Both the position numbers and the translations under genes were made by a program. A model generated the notes under the pieces. That model did no database searches. It was not told the origin of the DNA and saw only the letters and a program-made list of their open reading frames with translations. Positions 8,405 to 21,904 of a stretch of DNA of 64,000 nucleotides are shown here, one piece after another; the first letter of the stretch is position 1, and each line of letters begins with the position of its first letter. Source of the DNA: CAIWHR01 sp963726775 (GTDB taxonomy: Bacteria > Pseudomonadota > Gammaproteobacteria > Burkholderiales > Casimicrobiaceae). The stretch is from positions 310,001-374,000 of the forward strand of contig CAVSDL010000009.1 in assembly GCA_963726775.1 (NCBI GenBank), written 5' to 3'.

Positions 8405-9140
8405 CGACCGGGCGGCGGAATGCCATCAGGTAATTGACCCCGGTGTCGGAATCGAGTCGGAACGTCCGCGTGAGCGGGTTGTAGATCATGCCTGTCGCTT
8501 CGGCGGGCTCGAGGCCGGCCCGGCGCGCGAATTGCGCGACCTCGGCCGGTTTCAGGAACCGGGCATAGTCGTGCGTGCCCCTGGGCAGCATTTGCAGCAG
8601 GTATTCCGCGCCGAGGATCGCGAGCGCATACGCCTTCGGGTTGCGGTTGATCGTCGAAATGGCCACGACGCCGCCGGTCCTGGCGAGCGCCGCGCATGCA
8701 GCGATGATCGATGCCGGGTCCGGCACGTGTTCGAGCAATTCCATGCAGGTGACGATATCGAACGCGGCTGGCGTTTCGGCGGCGAGCTCCTCGACCGCGA
8801 CGAGGCGGTAGTCGACCGCGATGCCCGACTCGAGCTGGTGCAGACGCGCAACACCCATCGCCTTGTCGCCGAGGTCGATGCCCATGACCGACGCGCCGCG
8901 AGACGCCATCGCTTCGGAAAGGATGCCGCCGCCGCAGCCGACATCGAGGACGCGCTTGCCGGCAAGGCCGCCGCCGACGCGATCGATCCAGTCGAGCCGC
9001 AACGGATTGATCTTGTGCAGCGGCCCGAACATGGCGCTGTCGGGATCCCACCAATGGTGCGCGAGCGAAGCGAACTTTTCGAGTTCGGCCGCATCGACGT
9101 TGGCCGGCGGCGCCGGTGCGCTTGTGGCTGGGACATTCAT
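8397..9140 (-). CDS. ubiG: Bifunctional 2-polyprenyl-6-hydroxyphenol methylase / 3-demethylubiquinol 3-O-methyltransferase
   Basis: Catalyses both O-methylation steps of ubiquinone synthesis using S-adenosylmethionine. The product has 247 residues. The family N-terminus FASLAHHWWDP is followed by SAM motif I VLDVGCGGG, the acidic loop GIDLGDKA, and motif II MELLEHVPDP. The start ATG overlaps the stop of the upstream deaminase gene by 4 bases (ATGA) and the 3' end overlaps gph, so mtaD-ubiG-gph form a translationally coupled operon. The link makes sense: the upstream enzyme can consume S-adenosylhomocysteine, the product inhibitor of UbiG. Confidence 0.96.
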   Translation of the reverse strand: MNVPATSAPAPPANVDAAELEKFASLAHHWWDPDSAMFGPLHKINPLRLDWIDRVGGGLAGKRVLDVGCGGGILSEAMASRGASVMGIDLGDKAMGVARLHQLESGIAVDYRLVAVEELAAETPAAFDIVTCMELLEHVPDPASIIAACAALARTGGVVAISTINRNPKAYALAILGAEYLLQMLPRGTHDYARFLKPAEVAQFARRAGLEPAEATGMIYNPLTRTFRLDSDTGVNYLMAFRRPVDA

Positions 9141-10444
9141 TGGAGCCGCTTCTGCCAGAGTCTGGCGCGAGCCAAGATAGCTGCTTCGTCGACGGTCGTC
9201 AAAGTGCGATTTGACACGGCGCGTTCGCCTCCGATCCAGACGTCCGAGACCGATTCGCGGCCGACTGCGTGGACCAGGTGCGAGATCGGATCGTAGCAGG
9301 GCACGGCATCGGCGCCCGAAAGGTCGACGGCGACGACGTCGGCCTCTTTGCCCGCGACCAGCGAGCCTATCAGAGTGTCGAGTCCAAGTGCCCGCGCGCC
9401 CGCCAGCGTCGCAGCATGCAAGGCCTGCGCTGCAGGAAACGCCGACGCGTCTCCGGTCGATATCTTGGCCAGCAACGCGGCCAGGCGCATTTCGCCGAAC
9501 AGGTCCAGCCGGTTGTTCGAAGCCGCGCCGTCGGTCCCGAATGCGACGTTGATGCCGCGGGCGAGGAGCGCCGCGACGGGCGCGATGCCGCTGCCGAGCT
9601 TCATGTTCGACGCCGGGCAATGGACGACATGTCCGCCGTGAGTGGCGATGAGTTCGATATCGTCGGGCGTCAGGTGTACGCCGTGGATCGCGATGAAGCC
9701 CGGACCCGTGGCGCCCAGCCGTTGCAGCCGCGCGAGGGGCGTGAGGCCGAAGCGTTCGCGACTTAGCGCGACTTCGCCGGCGGTTTCTGCGATATGCGTC
9801 TGGATCGGCAGGTCGAGTTGCCGCGAGTACATGACGATTTGTTCCCACGCCGCGTCGCCAACCGTGTACGGCGCGTGCGGCGCCAACGAGAACGTCAGCC
9901 GGGCTTCGTGCTTGAAGGCGTCGCGCACGGCAAGTCCCGTTTGCAGGTACCCGTCGGGGTCGGCGGCGTACGGGGTCGGGAAATCGAGCACCGGGAGGCC
10001 CAGCATCGCGCGCATGCCGGTTTCCGCGAAGGCCCGGGCCGTTGCATCCGGAAAGAAATACATGTCGTTGCAACAGGTGATGCCGCCGCGGAGCATTTCC
10101 ACCGCGGCGAGTCGCGCGCCGTCGTAGACGAAGTCCGGGGCCACGAACTTCGCTTCGCGTGGCCAGATGTGCCGTTCGAGCCAGATCTCGAGCGGCATGT
10201 CGTCCGCAATGCCGCGGAACAGGCTCATCGCGGAATGGACGTGCGCGTTGACAAGGCCGGGCAACAGCACATGGTGCGGCAACCTCACGTGCTCGCGTGG
10301 CGCATAGTCGCGGCCGGCGGCGAGCTGCGGCACGACCGCGACGATACGCGTGCCGTCGACGATCAGCGCGTGAGCGGCAAGCGCGCCCGCGGGCTCGATC
10401 GGGACGATCCAGCCGGAATCGATACGCAGGTCGACGGTTTGCAT
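9137..10444 (-). CDS. mtaD: 5-methylthioadenosine / S-adenosylhomocysteine deaminase family amidohydrolase
   Basis: A 435-residue metal-dependent amidohydrolase of the TRZ/ATZ family. Metal-site motifs are NAHVHSAMS (HxH), the histidines in IQTHIAE and HGVHL, and the aspartate in FGTDGAASNN. It begins with an N-terminal beta-sandwich (MQTVDLRIDSGWIVP) and the barrel follows. The likely role is deamination of S-adenosylhomocysteine or methylthioadenosine to the inosyl form, removing a methyltransferase inhibitor; the family also contains chlorohydrolases and guanine-deaminase-like enzymes, so the substrate is inferred. It is the first gene of the operon with ubiG and gph and starts just downstream of the ompA terminator. 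Confidence 0.85.
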   Translation of the reverse strand: MQTVDLRIDSGWIVPIEPAGALAAHALIVDGTRIVAVVPQLAAGRDYAPREHVRLPHHVLLPGLVNAHVHSAMSLFRGIADDMPLEIWLERHIWPREAKFVAPDFVYDGARLAAVEMLRGGITCCNDMYFFPDATARAFAETGMRAMLGLPVLDFPTPYAADPDGYLQTGLAVRDAFKHEARLTFSLAPHAPYTVGDAAWEQIVMYSRQLDLPIQTHIAETAGEVALSRERFGLTPLARLQRLGATGPGFIAIHGVHLTPDDIELIATHGGHVVHCPASNMKLGSGIAPVAALLARGINVAFGTDGAASNNRLDLFGEMRLAALLAKISTGDASAFPAAQALHAATLAGARALGLDTLIGSLVAGKEADVVAVDLSGADAVPCYDPISHLVHAVGRESVSDVWIGGERAVSNRTLTTVDEAAILARARLWQKRLQ

Positions 10445-10485
10445 CGCGATGAGAGAGCGGGCGCGCAATTATGCCGCGTCCGCGC

Positions 10486-10519
10486 AAAAAAAAGCCCCGC
10501 GCGAAGGCGGGGCTCTTTT
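10486..10519 (-). terminator. Intrinsic terminator downstream of ompA
   Basis: A 7-base-pair GC stem (GCCCCGC/GCGGGGC, 10494-10513) with a 6-base loop is followed on the minus strand by a run of eight T. It sits 14 bases after the ompA stop and just upstream of the mtaD operon. A shorter T-tract (TCTTTT) on the plus strand makes it weakly bidirectional. Confidence 0.85.
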
Positions 10520-10533
10520 GTCGGGCGGGTAGG

Positions 10534-11259
10534 TTACTTCTTGACCGCTTCGCCCTTGACCTCGACCTCGACGCGACGGTCGGGCGCGTAGCAGGCAATC
10601 AGTTCCTTCATGTTCTGCTGTTTGCAGGACACGCCGGGTACCGGTTGCGTCTTGCCCATGCCGAGCGTTTCGATCTTGTCCTTGGCAACGCCCTTCGAGA
10701 CCAGATAGTCGCGGACCGCGTCAGCGCGGCGCTCCGACAGCTTCTGGTTGTACGCCTGGGCGCCGATCGGGTCGGTGTGGCCCGTGACGAGCACCAGTTC
10801 GAGCTTCTGCACGCCGGCAAGCTTGGAAACGATCGCGCTGTCGATCGCGGCCTTGCCTTCGGGCTTCAGAACCGCCTTGTCGAAGTCGAACAATGCCTTC
10901 GAGGCGAGCGTGATCTTCTGCACTTGCGGCGGCGGGGGCGGCGGCGGAGCCGGCGCGGGGGCGGGCGGCGGGGGCGGCGGCGGCGCCACTACCGGAGCGG
11001 GCGCCGGAGCGGGCTTGGGCACGAGATCCGGATCGCATTGGACGATCGCCATGCTCGGCGTCCAATATCCGGTGCGCCAGCACAGGTTGCCGATCTTGGG
11101 GTCGCCGAAATTGCTGTTACGAACCGCGTTGTTCTCGGGAGTGCCCGTGGCCGAAATGGCATAACCACTGTTGGTTGGATTCAGCTGGGCGGCGGCGCCG
11201 GCGGCGAAAATCGCGGCTAGCGCGCCGACGACGGCACCGGTAACGAAACGACGAGTCAT
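10534..11259 (-). CDS. ompA: OmpA-family outer-membrane / peptidoglycan-associated protein
   Basis: A 241-residue exported protein. A signal peptide (residues 1-24, ending GAAA before QLNP) is followed by a short domain of about 55 residues with two cysteines (C60, C75). A proline/alanine-rich linker spans about 82-112, and the OmpA C-terminal peptidoglycan-binding domain about 117-235 (LFDFDKAVLKPEG, GHTDPIGAQAYNQKLSERRA). There is no eight-stranded beta barrel, so it is a short OmpA-like linker between outer membrane and cell wall, as is typical near gyrA in betaproteobacteria. The start ATG at 11259 has a good ribosome-binding site (AGGGGTG) and directly precedes the signal peptide. It has its own promoter and terminator, so it is probably monocistronic. 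Confidence 0.93.
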   Translation of the reverse strand: MTRRFVTGAVVGALAAIFAAGAAAQLNPTNSGYAISATGTPENNAVRNSNFGDPKIGNLCWRTGYWTPSMAIVQCDPDLVPKPAPAPAPVVAPPPPPPPAPAPAPPPPPPPQVQKITLASKALFDFDKAVLKPEGKAAIDSAIVSKLAGVQKLELVLVTGHTDPIGAQAYNQKLSERRADAVRDYLVSKGVAKDKIETLGMGKTQPVPGVSCKQQNMKELIACYAPDRRVEVEVKGEAVKK

Positions 11260-11378
11260 TGCTTCACCCCTTTGGCTTTGGTTTTGAAGAAGATTTTTTT
11301 GCAGACCCTCAAAATTCCCGCGCTGCCCCATCAAGCCGCCCGGGGCGCAAACGCGCCGAATCCTTTGTTTCCACAAAA

Positions 11379-11408
11379 ACTATAGCACACGGGTCTGGCG
11401 GGGTGCAA
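11379..11408 (-). promoter_or_regulatory. ompA promoter (sigma-70)
   Basis: On the minus strand: TTGCAC (11408-11403), an 18-base spacer, then TATAGT (11384-11379). The expected start site is near 11372, leaving a leader of about 110 bases before the ompA ATG. Confidence 0.65.
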
Positions 11409-11465
11409 AAGAAAACGGGGTTTCGGCAACATTGCCGGGACGACTGTCGCGGCGACGCAACGTCG

Positions 11466-11474
11466 TGATAAAAT
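11466..11474 (+). promoter_or_regulatory. Extended -10 element upstream of gyrA
   Basis: TGATAAAAT gives a TGn-extended -10 hexamer (TAAAAT). No convincing -35 is seen at the right distance, as is common with extended -10 promoters. It lies about 190 bases upstream of gyrA. Confidence 0.5.
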
Positions 11475-11661
11475 TTCGCGTTTTCAAGGCTCTCCGGCGC
11501 CCGTGCCGGAGCTTTGTCCCCTGCCGTTCGCCGTGCGATCGGGGCGGATGCCGGGCTGGCCGCGAAACTCTGTGCCACGCCGCGCAACACACCGGCTTGG
11601 CAGGCGTCCCGAACCCTGTCCAACCGCCAGCTAACGCCATTCAAGGAAGAAATCCTCGTCC

Positions 11662-14214
<2,553 letters not shown>

Positions 14215-14398
14215 CGCAGTTCGGATGCGGGATGGCCGCTGCCTGATGCGGCCGGTCTTCGATTTGGGCGCCGGCGGCGGCCTTGGCGCACCGCCGTGCC
14301 GCACGGTGCGGCGCAAACGCGTCCGGGCGCCTGCCGCGAGCGCCTGGCGGCGCTGCGCGCCGCATCGCTGAACCGGTTACTCTCTGCTGCCCGCCGCC

Positions 14399-15484
14399 AT
14401 GCTTCCCATCGACGATCGAGAGCAGGAACTCGCCCGCCATCGCGCGGCGATCGACAGGATCGACCGCGAACTCCTCGCCCAACTCAATGCGCGCGCCGCG
14501 AGCGCGCAGGCGATCGGCCGCCTGAAGGCGAGCGGTGGAGCCTACCGCCCGGAACGCGAGGCACAGGTGCTGGCGCGTCTGCAGACCGAGAATCCGGGGC
14601 CGCTGGCCAACGATGCCGTGGCCGGCATTTTCCGCCAGGTGATGTCGGCCTGCCTCGCACTCGAGCAGCCTTTGCGCATCGCCTATCTCGGCCCCGCCGG
14701 CACGTTTTCGCACTCGGCGGTTGCCAAGCATTTCGGTCAGTTCGTCCACGCCGAACCGTGCGGCACCATCGACGACGTTTTTCGTTCCGCGGAAAGCGGC
14801 CAGACCGATTGTGCGGTCGTGCCGGTCGAAAACTCGACCGAGGGTGCGGTGGGCCGCACGCTCGATCTGATGTGCCAGACGCCGCTCGCGATCTGCGGCG
14901 AAATAAAACTGCCGATACGCCAGAACCTGATGTCGAAAGCCGGCGCGTTGGACCAGGTAGTCCGCGTCTACTCGCACGCGCAGTCGCTCGCGCAGTGCGA
15001 GCAATGGCTCGCGCGGCATCTGCCGGCGGCCGCGCGAATCGCCGTGGCGAGCAATGCCGAGGCCGCGCGGCTCGCGGCGGCCGAACCGGGCACCGCCGCA
15101 ATCGCCGGAGACATTGCCGCGGCGATCTATGGCCTCGATGTTCTTGCCTCCCACATCGAGGACGAGCCGAATAACACGACACGATTCTGGGTGCTCGGCT
15201 CGCAGGCAGTGCCGCCTTCCGGCCGCGACGAGACATCCCTGGTGATGTCCGCACCCAACCGCCCCGGCGCGATCTACAGCCTGCTCGAGCCGATTGCCAA
15301 GCACGGCGTCAGCATGTCGCGGCTCGAATCGCGGCCCGCGCGCACGGGTCTCTGGGAATATCTCTTCTTCGTCGATCTGGTCGGCCACCAGGGCGATCCC
15401 GCGGTTGCGGCCGCACTCGCCGAACTGCGTCAGAAGGCGCCGTTCATGAAGGTTCTGGGATCGTATCCCGCGGCGGTCCACTAG
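14399..15484 (+). CDS. pheA: Chorismate mutase / prephenate dehydratase (P-protein)
   Basis: Bifunctional enzyme making phenylpyruvate from chorismate. Of 361 residues, about 1-88 form the AroQ-type chorismate mutase helix bundle (DRIDRELLAQLNARAA). Residues 92-270 are the prephenate dehydratase (AYLGPAGTFSHSA, VPVENSTEGAVGRT, with the catalytic Thr-Arg in NNTTRFWVLG), and about 280-355 the regulatory ACT domain (NRPGAIYSLLEP, SRLESRPAR). The ACT domain implies feedback inhibition by phenylalanine. The ATG at 14399 gives the usual start. hisC follows after 10 bases. Confidence 0.97.
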   Translation: MLPIDDREQELARHRAAIDRIDRELLAQLNARAASAQAIGRLKASGGAYRPEREAQVLARLQTENPGPLANDAVAGIFRQVMSACLALEQPLRIAYLGPAGTFSHSAVAKHFGQFVHAEPCGTIDDVFRSAESGQTDCAVVPVENSTEGAVGRTLDLMCQTPLAICGEIKLPIRQNLMSKAGALDQVVRVYSHAQSLAQCEQWLARHLPAAARIAVASNAEAARLAAAEPGTAAIAGDIAAAIYGLDVLASHIEDEPNNTTRFWVLGSQAVPPSGRDETSLVMSAPNRPGAIYSLLEPIAKHGVSMSRLESRPARTGLWEYLFFVDLVGHQGDPAVAAALAELRQKAPFMKVLGSYPAAVH

Positions 15485-15494
15485 ATAGATCGCA

Positions 15495-16625
15495 ATGAGC
15501 ACCCCAATCCACGCCCCGGGCGAGTCGGACCCGTCCAAGCTGGCGCCCGAATACGTCCGCGACATCGCGCGCTACCTCCCGGGCAAGCCCGTCGACGAGC
15601 TGGCGCGGGAGTTCGGCCTGGACGAGAAGGCCATCGTCAAACTCGCGTCCAACGAGAATCCGCGGGGCCCGAGTGCAGCGGTGCGTGCGGCGATCGCCGC
15701 CGCGACCGAGGATCTTTCGCGCTATCCCGACGGGAACGGTTTCGCGCTCAAGGCGGCGCTCGCGACGCGCCATGCGGTGAGCGCGGACCAAATCGTGCTC
15801 GGGAACGGCTCGAACGACGTGCTCGAACTGGCGACGCAGGCGTTTCTGCGCCCGGACGACCATGCGGTGTACTCGCGACACTCGTTTGCGGTGTATCCAT
15901 TGGCAACGCAGGCGCGCGGCGCAACCGGCATCGAGGTGGCCGCCAAGGATTACGGACACGACCTGCCCGCGATGCGCGCCGCGATCACGCCCAGGACCCG
16001 GATCGTCTTCATTGCGAATCCGAACAATCCGACCGGCACCTGGCTGACGCCGCCCGCAGTGGAGGCATTCCTGGCGTCGATGACGGACGATGCGCTGGTG
16101 GTTCTGGACGAGGCGTACAACGAATACCTCGACCCATCACAACATGCACCCAGCGCGGAGTGGGTCGGCCGCTATGCGAACCTGATAGTGACGCGGACTT
16201 TTTCGAAGGCGTACGGGCTGGCTGCCCTGCGCGTCGGCTACGGCATCATGCATCCGAAGGTCGCCGACATGCTGAACCGCGTCCGGCAGCCCTTCAACGT
16301 CAACGGCTTGGCGCAGGCCGCGGCGGTTGCCGCGCTCGCCGACGCCGATTACGTGAACGCAAGCCGGCGGCTCAATCGCGAGGGCATGCGCGCCCTCGAG
16401 GAGGGGTTGCGCGCATTGGGCCTCTCGTGGCTGCCATCGCACGCGAATTTCGTATTGGTGAAGGTCGGCGACGCGGGCCGGGTCTACCAGCGTTTGCTGA
16501 AGCAGGGCGTCATCGTGCGCCCGGTTGCCAACTATGGTTTTCCCGAATGGCTCCGCGTGACGATCGGACTGCCGCAGGAGAACCACCGCTTCCTTGCGGC
16601 GTTGCGCATGGCGCTCGCCGCCTGA
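15495..16625 (+). CDS. hisC: Histidinol-phosphate aminotransferase
   Basis: PLP aminotransferase, 376 residues. The PLP lysine is in TRTFSKAYGLAALRVGY, with NPNNPTGTW and VLDEAYNEY as the Asn and Asp motifs. Located between pheA and tyrA it is likely to aminate histidinol phosphate and possibly aromatic keto acids, as known for broad-specificity HisC paralogues in aromatic operons; which one dominates cannot be read from sequence. A second hisC in a his operon elsewhere would support the aromatic role. Confidence 0.9.
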   Translation: MSTPIHAPGESDPSKLAPEYVRDIARYLPGKPVDELAREFGLDEKAIVKLASNENPRGPSAAVRAAIAAATEDLSRYPDGNGFALKAALATRHAVSADQIVLGNGSNDVLELATQAFLRPDDHAVYSRHSFAVYPLATQARGATGIEVAAKDYGHDLPAMRAAITPRTRIVFIANPNNPTGTWLTPPAVEAFLASMTDDALVVLDEAYNEYLDPSQHAPSAEWVGRYANLIVTRTFSKAYGLAALRVGYGIMHPKVADMLNRVRQPFNVNGLAQAAAVAALADADYVNASRRLNREGMRALEEGLRALGLSWLPSHANFVLVKVGDAGRVYQRLLKQGVIVRPVANYGFPEWLRVTIGLPQENHRFLAALRMALAA

Positions 16626-16653
16626 TGCGGATGGCGCACGACTCCGCGCAACG

Positions 16654-17589
16654 ATGACCACCACCCCGCACCGGATCGACAGGCTGGTCGTCATAGGCGT
16701 CGGGCTGATCGGCGGCTCGTTCGCACTGGCGCTGAAGGCGGCCGGCTGCACGGGAACCGTCACCGGAGTCGGCCGCGGGCGCATCAATCTCGAGGAAGCG
16801 GCAAATTTCGGCATCATCGATCGCCTGGTCATGCTCGATGGCGACTGGGTCGCCGAGGTGGCCGCCGCCGATGTCGTGATGCTCGCAGTGCCCGTCGCGC
16901 AGTATCCCGCGCTGTTTCGCGCGATGGCGCCGCGCCTCGGCCCGCACACCATCGTCACCGACGCCGGCAGCACGAAGCAGGATGTGATCGCCGCTGCGCG
17001 CGCGACATTGGGCGACGCGCTGCCCCGGTTCGTACCCGGCCACCCCATTGCCGGAACCGAGAAATCCGGAGCGGCGTCTGCGTTTTCCACGCTCTATGCC
17101 GACCGCACCGTGGTGCTCACGCCCCTGCCCGAAACGGATCCGCTGGCCATCGCGACGGTAGCGACGGCATGGCAGGCATGCGGCGGCCGGGTGCGCACGC
17201 TCGACGCCGTCATCCACGACCGCATTTTCGCGGCCGTGTCGCACCTGCCGCACCTGCTGTCGTTCACCCTGGTCGACGAGATTGCGGCGCGACCGAACGC
17301 CGAGGAATTGTTCCGCTTTGCCGCGAGTGGCTTTCGCGATTTCACGCGCATCGCGGCGAGTTCCCCGGAAATGTGGCGCGATGTCCTGCTCGCCAATCGG
17401 GCGGCGCTGCAGACCGAAATCGCGGCGTTCCGCGCGCATCTCGATCGCGTGGCCGCGATGCTCGAGGCCGGCGACGGAGCCGCGCTCGAAGCGACCTTCG
17501 CCAACGCCCGCACCGCGCGGCGCACCTGGGATGCACAGCGCAACGCCGCGGGACGGCCCGTGCCCGAGGACGGGCCCCGCGAGCCGTGA
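16654..17589 (+). CDS. tyrA: Prephenate dehydrogenase
   Basis: NAD(P)-dependent oxidative decarboxylation of prephenate (or arogenate dehydrogenation) for tyrosine synthesis. The product has 311 residues: an N-terminal Rossmann fold with GVGLIGGSFALALK, the catalytic histidine in PGHPIAGTEKSG, and a C-terminal helical dimerisation domain (HDRIFAAVSHLPHLL). There is no fused chorismate mutase and no ACT domain. I start at the ATG giving MTTTPHRIDR, 28 bases after hisC. Its TGA overlaps the GTG start of aroA (GTGA). Confidence 0.95.
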   Translation: MTTTPHRIDRLVVIGVGLIGGSFALALKAAGCTGTVTGVGRGRINLEEAANFGIIDRLVMLDGDWVAEVAAADVVMLAVPVAQYPALFRAMAPRLGPHTIVTDAGSTKQDVIAAARATLGDALPRFVPGHPIAGTEKSGAASAFSTLYADRTVVLTPLPETDPLAIATVATAWQACGGRVRTLDAVIHDRIFAAVSHLPHLLSFTLVDEIAARPNAEELFRFAASGFRDFTRIAASSPEMWRDVLLANRAALQTEIAAFRAHLDRVAAMLEAGDGAALEATFANARTARRTWDAQRNAAGRPVPEDGPREP

Positions 17590-18914
17590 CCGCGCGCGAA
17601 TTCCTCGACCTCCCCTCGGTCACTCAGGCCGAGGGCATCGTGGCGCTGCCGGGCTCGAAAAGCATCTCCAATCGGACGTTGCTGCTGGCCGCCCTTGCGG
17701 CCGGCGATACGCGGGTATGCGGCCTCCTCGACGCCGATGACGTGGATCGGATGCAGGAGGCGCTCGCGGCGCTCGGCATCGCCATCGACGGCTCTCCAGC
17801 GTCAAGGGAATTCATCGTTCATGGCGCGGACGGCGCGATCGAACGCAAGTCGGCGAAGTTGTTTCTGGGCAATGCGGGCACCGCGTTTCGGCCACTCACC
17901 GCGGTGCTCGCGCTCGCGGGTGGCGACTACGAGCTCACGGGCGTTTCGCGCATGCACGAGCGGCCGATCGGCGATCTCGTGGTCGCGCTGCGCGCCCTCG
18001 GTGCCGATATTCGCTACCTCGGGAGCGAGGGCTATCCGCCGCTGGCGATCGGCGAACGGCGCGCCACCGGCGCCGATGCGCCCGACCGCGTCGCGGTGCG
18101 TGGCGAGGTGTCGAGTCAGTTCCTTTCTGCGCTCCTGATGGCGCTGCCGCTCCTCACGGCGCGGACGGGCCGCGCAGTGACCGTCGACGTGGTTGGCGAG
18201 CTCATTTCGAAACCATATGTCGCGATCACCCTGAGCCTGATGGCGCGCTTCGGCGTCGCCGTGGAGCGCGATTGCTGGCGCTCCTTCGTCGTTCCGGCCG
18301 GCTCGCGTTACGCCAGCCCCGGCACGATTCACGTCGAAGGTGACGCGTCTTCCGCCTCCTATTTCCTGGCCGCCGGGGCGATCGGAGGCGGGCCTGTACG
18401 TGTTACCGGGGTCGGCCACACTTCGATCCAGGGCGATGTGGAGTTCGCCCGCGTACTCGCGCAAATGGGCGCCGATGTCCGGTATGGCGACGACTGGATC
18501 GAGGCCCGCAGCGGACGCGTGCTCCGCGGCGCCACCGTGGATTGCCTGGCGATTCCCGACGCGGCGATGACGCTGGCGATCGTCGCGCTGTTCACGCAGG
18601 GTCCGACGACGCTCGTCGGTATCGCGAGCTGGCGCGTCAAGGAAACCGACCGGATTGCCGCGATGGCCGCCGAATTGCGCAAGCTGGGCGCGACCGTGGA
18701 GGCCGGCGACAGCCACCTCCGCGTTTTTCCGCCGCCCGCCCTGACGCCGGCGACGATCGACACCTACGACGATCACCGGATGGCGATGTGTTTTTCGCTG
18801 GCGACGTTAGGCGGCGTTGCGATACGCATCAACGATCCCGATTGCGTGCGCAAGACGTTCCCCGACTATTTTGCCGCGTTCCGGTCCATTGCCCGGCGGC
18901 GCGATCCGCCGTGA
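17586..18914 (+). CDS. aroA: 3-phosphoshikimate 1-carboxyvinyltransferase (EPSP synthase), class I
   Basis: Condenses shikimate-3-phosphate with phosphoenolpyruvate in the shikimate pathway. The 442 residues show LPGSKSISNR near the start, LGNAGTAFRPL (class I pattern with the conserved Gly and Pro), and RVKETDRIAAM. It starts with a GTG that overlaps the tyrA stop by 4 bases; the N-terminus then matches the family with about 15 extra residues, and no ATG is available. It overlaps cmk in the same GTGA manner, so tyrA-aroA-cmk are translationally coupled. Confidence 0.96.
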   Translation: MTAREFLDLPSVTQAEGIVALPGSKSISNRTLLLAALAAGDTRVCGLLDADDVDRMQEALAALGIAIDGSPASREFIVHGADGAIERKSAKLFLGNAGTAFRPLTAVLALAGGDYELTGVSRMHERPIGDLVVALRALGADIRYLGSEGYPPLAIGERRATGADAPDRVAVRGEVSSQFLSALLMALPLLTARTGRAVTVDVVGELISKPYVAITLSLMARFGVAVERDCWRSFVVPAGSRYASPGTIHVEGDASSASYFLAAGAIGGGPVRVTGVGHTSIQGDVEFARVLAQMGADVRYGDDWIEARSGRVLRGATVDCLAIPDAAMTLAIVALFTQGPTTLVGIASWRVKETDRIAAMAAELRKLGATVEAGDSHLRVFPPPALTPATIDTYDDHRMAMCFSLATLGGVAIRINDPDCVRKTFPDYFAAFRSIARRRDPP

Positions 18915-19597
18915 AGACCGCCCCCAGGCCGGTTCCAGTGATCGCCGTCGACGGTCCTGCCGCGTCCGGCAAGGGTACGGTCGCCGCCGGAGTCGCGAGG
19001 GCGCTCGGGTTTCATCTTCTCGACAGCGGCTCCCTGTACCGGCTGGTCGCGCTGAAGGCGCTCGCCACGGCAACTCCGGCCGATACCGAACCGGCGCTGG
19101 CGCGGATCGCGGCCGAACTCAAGGTGGGATTCCGCGACGGAAGGGTCTCCCTCGACGGGCGCGACGTAACCGACGCGATCCGCGCCGAGGCCGTTGGGGC
19201 GACGGCCTCGCGGGTCGCCGTGCACCCGGCCGTTCGGTCGGCACTCCTCCTGCGTCAGCGCGCCTTTCGCCGGCCGCCGGGTCTGGTCGCGGACGGTCGC
19301 GACATGGGCACCGTGGTCTTTCCGGACGCCCTCCTCAAGGTCTACGTGACGGCGAGCCCGGAAGAACGTGCGGATCGTCGCCATAAGCAGTTGATCGAAA
19401 AAGGAATCTCCAGTACAATGGACAGTCTTTTGGGCGATATCCGGGAGCGCGACGCGCGCGACGCGGGCCGGGCGGCAGCGCCGCTGCGGCCGGCTGCAGA
19501 TGCGGCGGTCCTCGATACGACCGGAATGACGATCGACGCCGCCATCGGCTTCGTGCTGGATCGGTACCGGTCCCGCGCGGCGGCGAACGCAGGTTAG
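18911..19597 (+). CDS. cmk: Cytidylate kinase
   Basis: Phosphorylates CMP and dCMP. Product of 228 residues with the P-loop GPAASGKGT at about residues 14-22, the acceptor-site segment LLDSGSLYRLVAL, and the ADGRDMGTVVFPDA motif. The start is a GTG overlapping the aroA stop. cmk directly upstream of rpsA is a common proteobacterial arrangement. Later residues (DIRERDARDAGRAAAPL) match the lid and adenine-contact region. Confidence 0.96.
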   Translation: MKTAPRPVPVIAVDGPAASGKGTVAAGVARALGFHLLDSGSLYRLVALKALATATPADTEPALARIAAELKVGFRDGRVSLDGRDVTDAIRAEAVGATASRVAVHPAVRSALLLRQRAFRRPPGLVADGRDMGTVVFPDALLKVYVTASPEERADRRHKQLIEKGISSTMDSLLGDIRERDARDAGRAAAPLRPAADAAVLDTTGMTIDAAIGFVLDRYRSRAAANAG

Positions 19598-19647
19598 ACA
19601 TACACCGGCAGCGCCGCGCACCCCCTGGCCGGGGGCACGGAGGAGCC

Positions 19648-19775
19648 GTGAGTACGGGGCTGTCCACGGGCGCTTTGGCCGGCGCCCGAGGGCGGAATTC
19701 AACAACCAGCCCGCCGCGCGAGACATTGGGTTCTCGCAGCCGACGGTTACCACCAACAGAAGGAACCAACCCGCC

Positions 19776-19779
<4 letters not shown>
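19648..19779 (+). CDS. Possible 43-codon leader ORF overlapping the rpsA start
   Basis: A GTG preceded by a strong purine-rich site (GGAGGAG) opens a 43-codon frame. It runs through the cmk-rpsA intergenic leader and ends with a TGA that overlaps the rpsA ATG (ATGA). The deduced peptide is Ser/Thr/Pro/Arg-rich and resembles nothing I know. A CCCCC-TGGCC-GGGGG hairpin (19621-19635) lies just before it. It could be a coupling leader peptide for rpsA or chance in a leader with few stops; I consider chance somewhat more likely. Confidence 0.25.
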
Positions 19780-21497
<1,718 letters not shown>

Positions 21498-21509
21498 GCG
21501 GGCCGCGCG

Positions 21510-21800
<291 letters not shown>

Positions 21801-21904
21801 GCGAGCGGGGCGACGCCGAGGACGTCCGCGCGAGCCGGGCGAAGCCAAGACCTCTCAGGCGCCCCAGGTGCCGCTGCCCGTTGCCCCTGTTGGCGGAGTA
21901 GCTG

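Larger units (their letters stand above)
11260..11661. other. Divergent control region between ompA and gyrA
   Basis: About 400 non-coding bases, more AT-rich than the flanking genes. It holds a good sigma-70 promoter for ompA (about 11379-11408, minus) and an extended -10 for gyrA (about 11466-11474, plus). The ompA leader would be about 110 bases and the gyrA leader about 180 bases. No conserved RNA structure was recognised. Confidence 0.7.
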
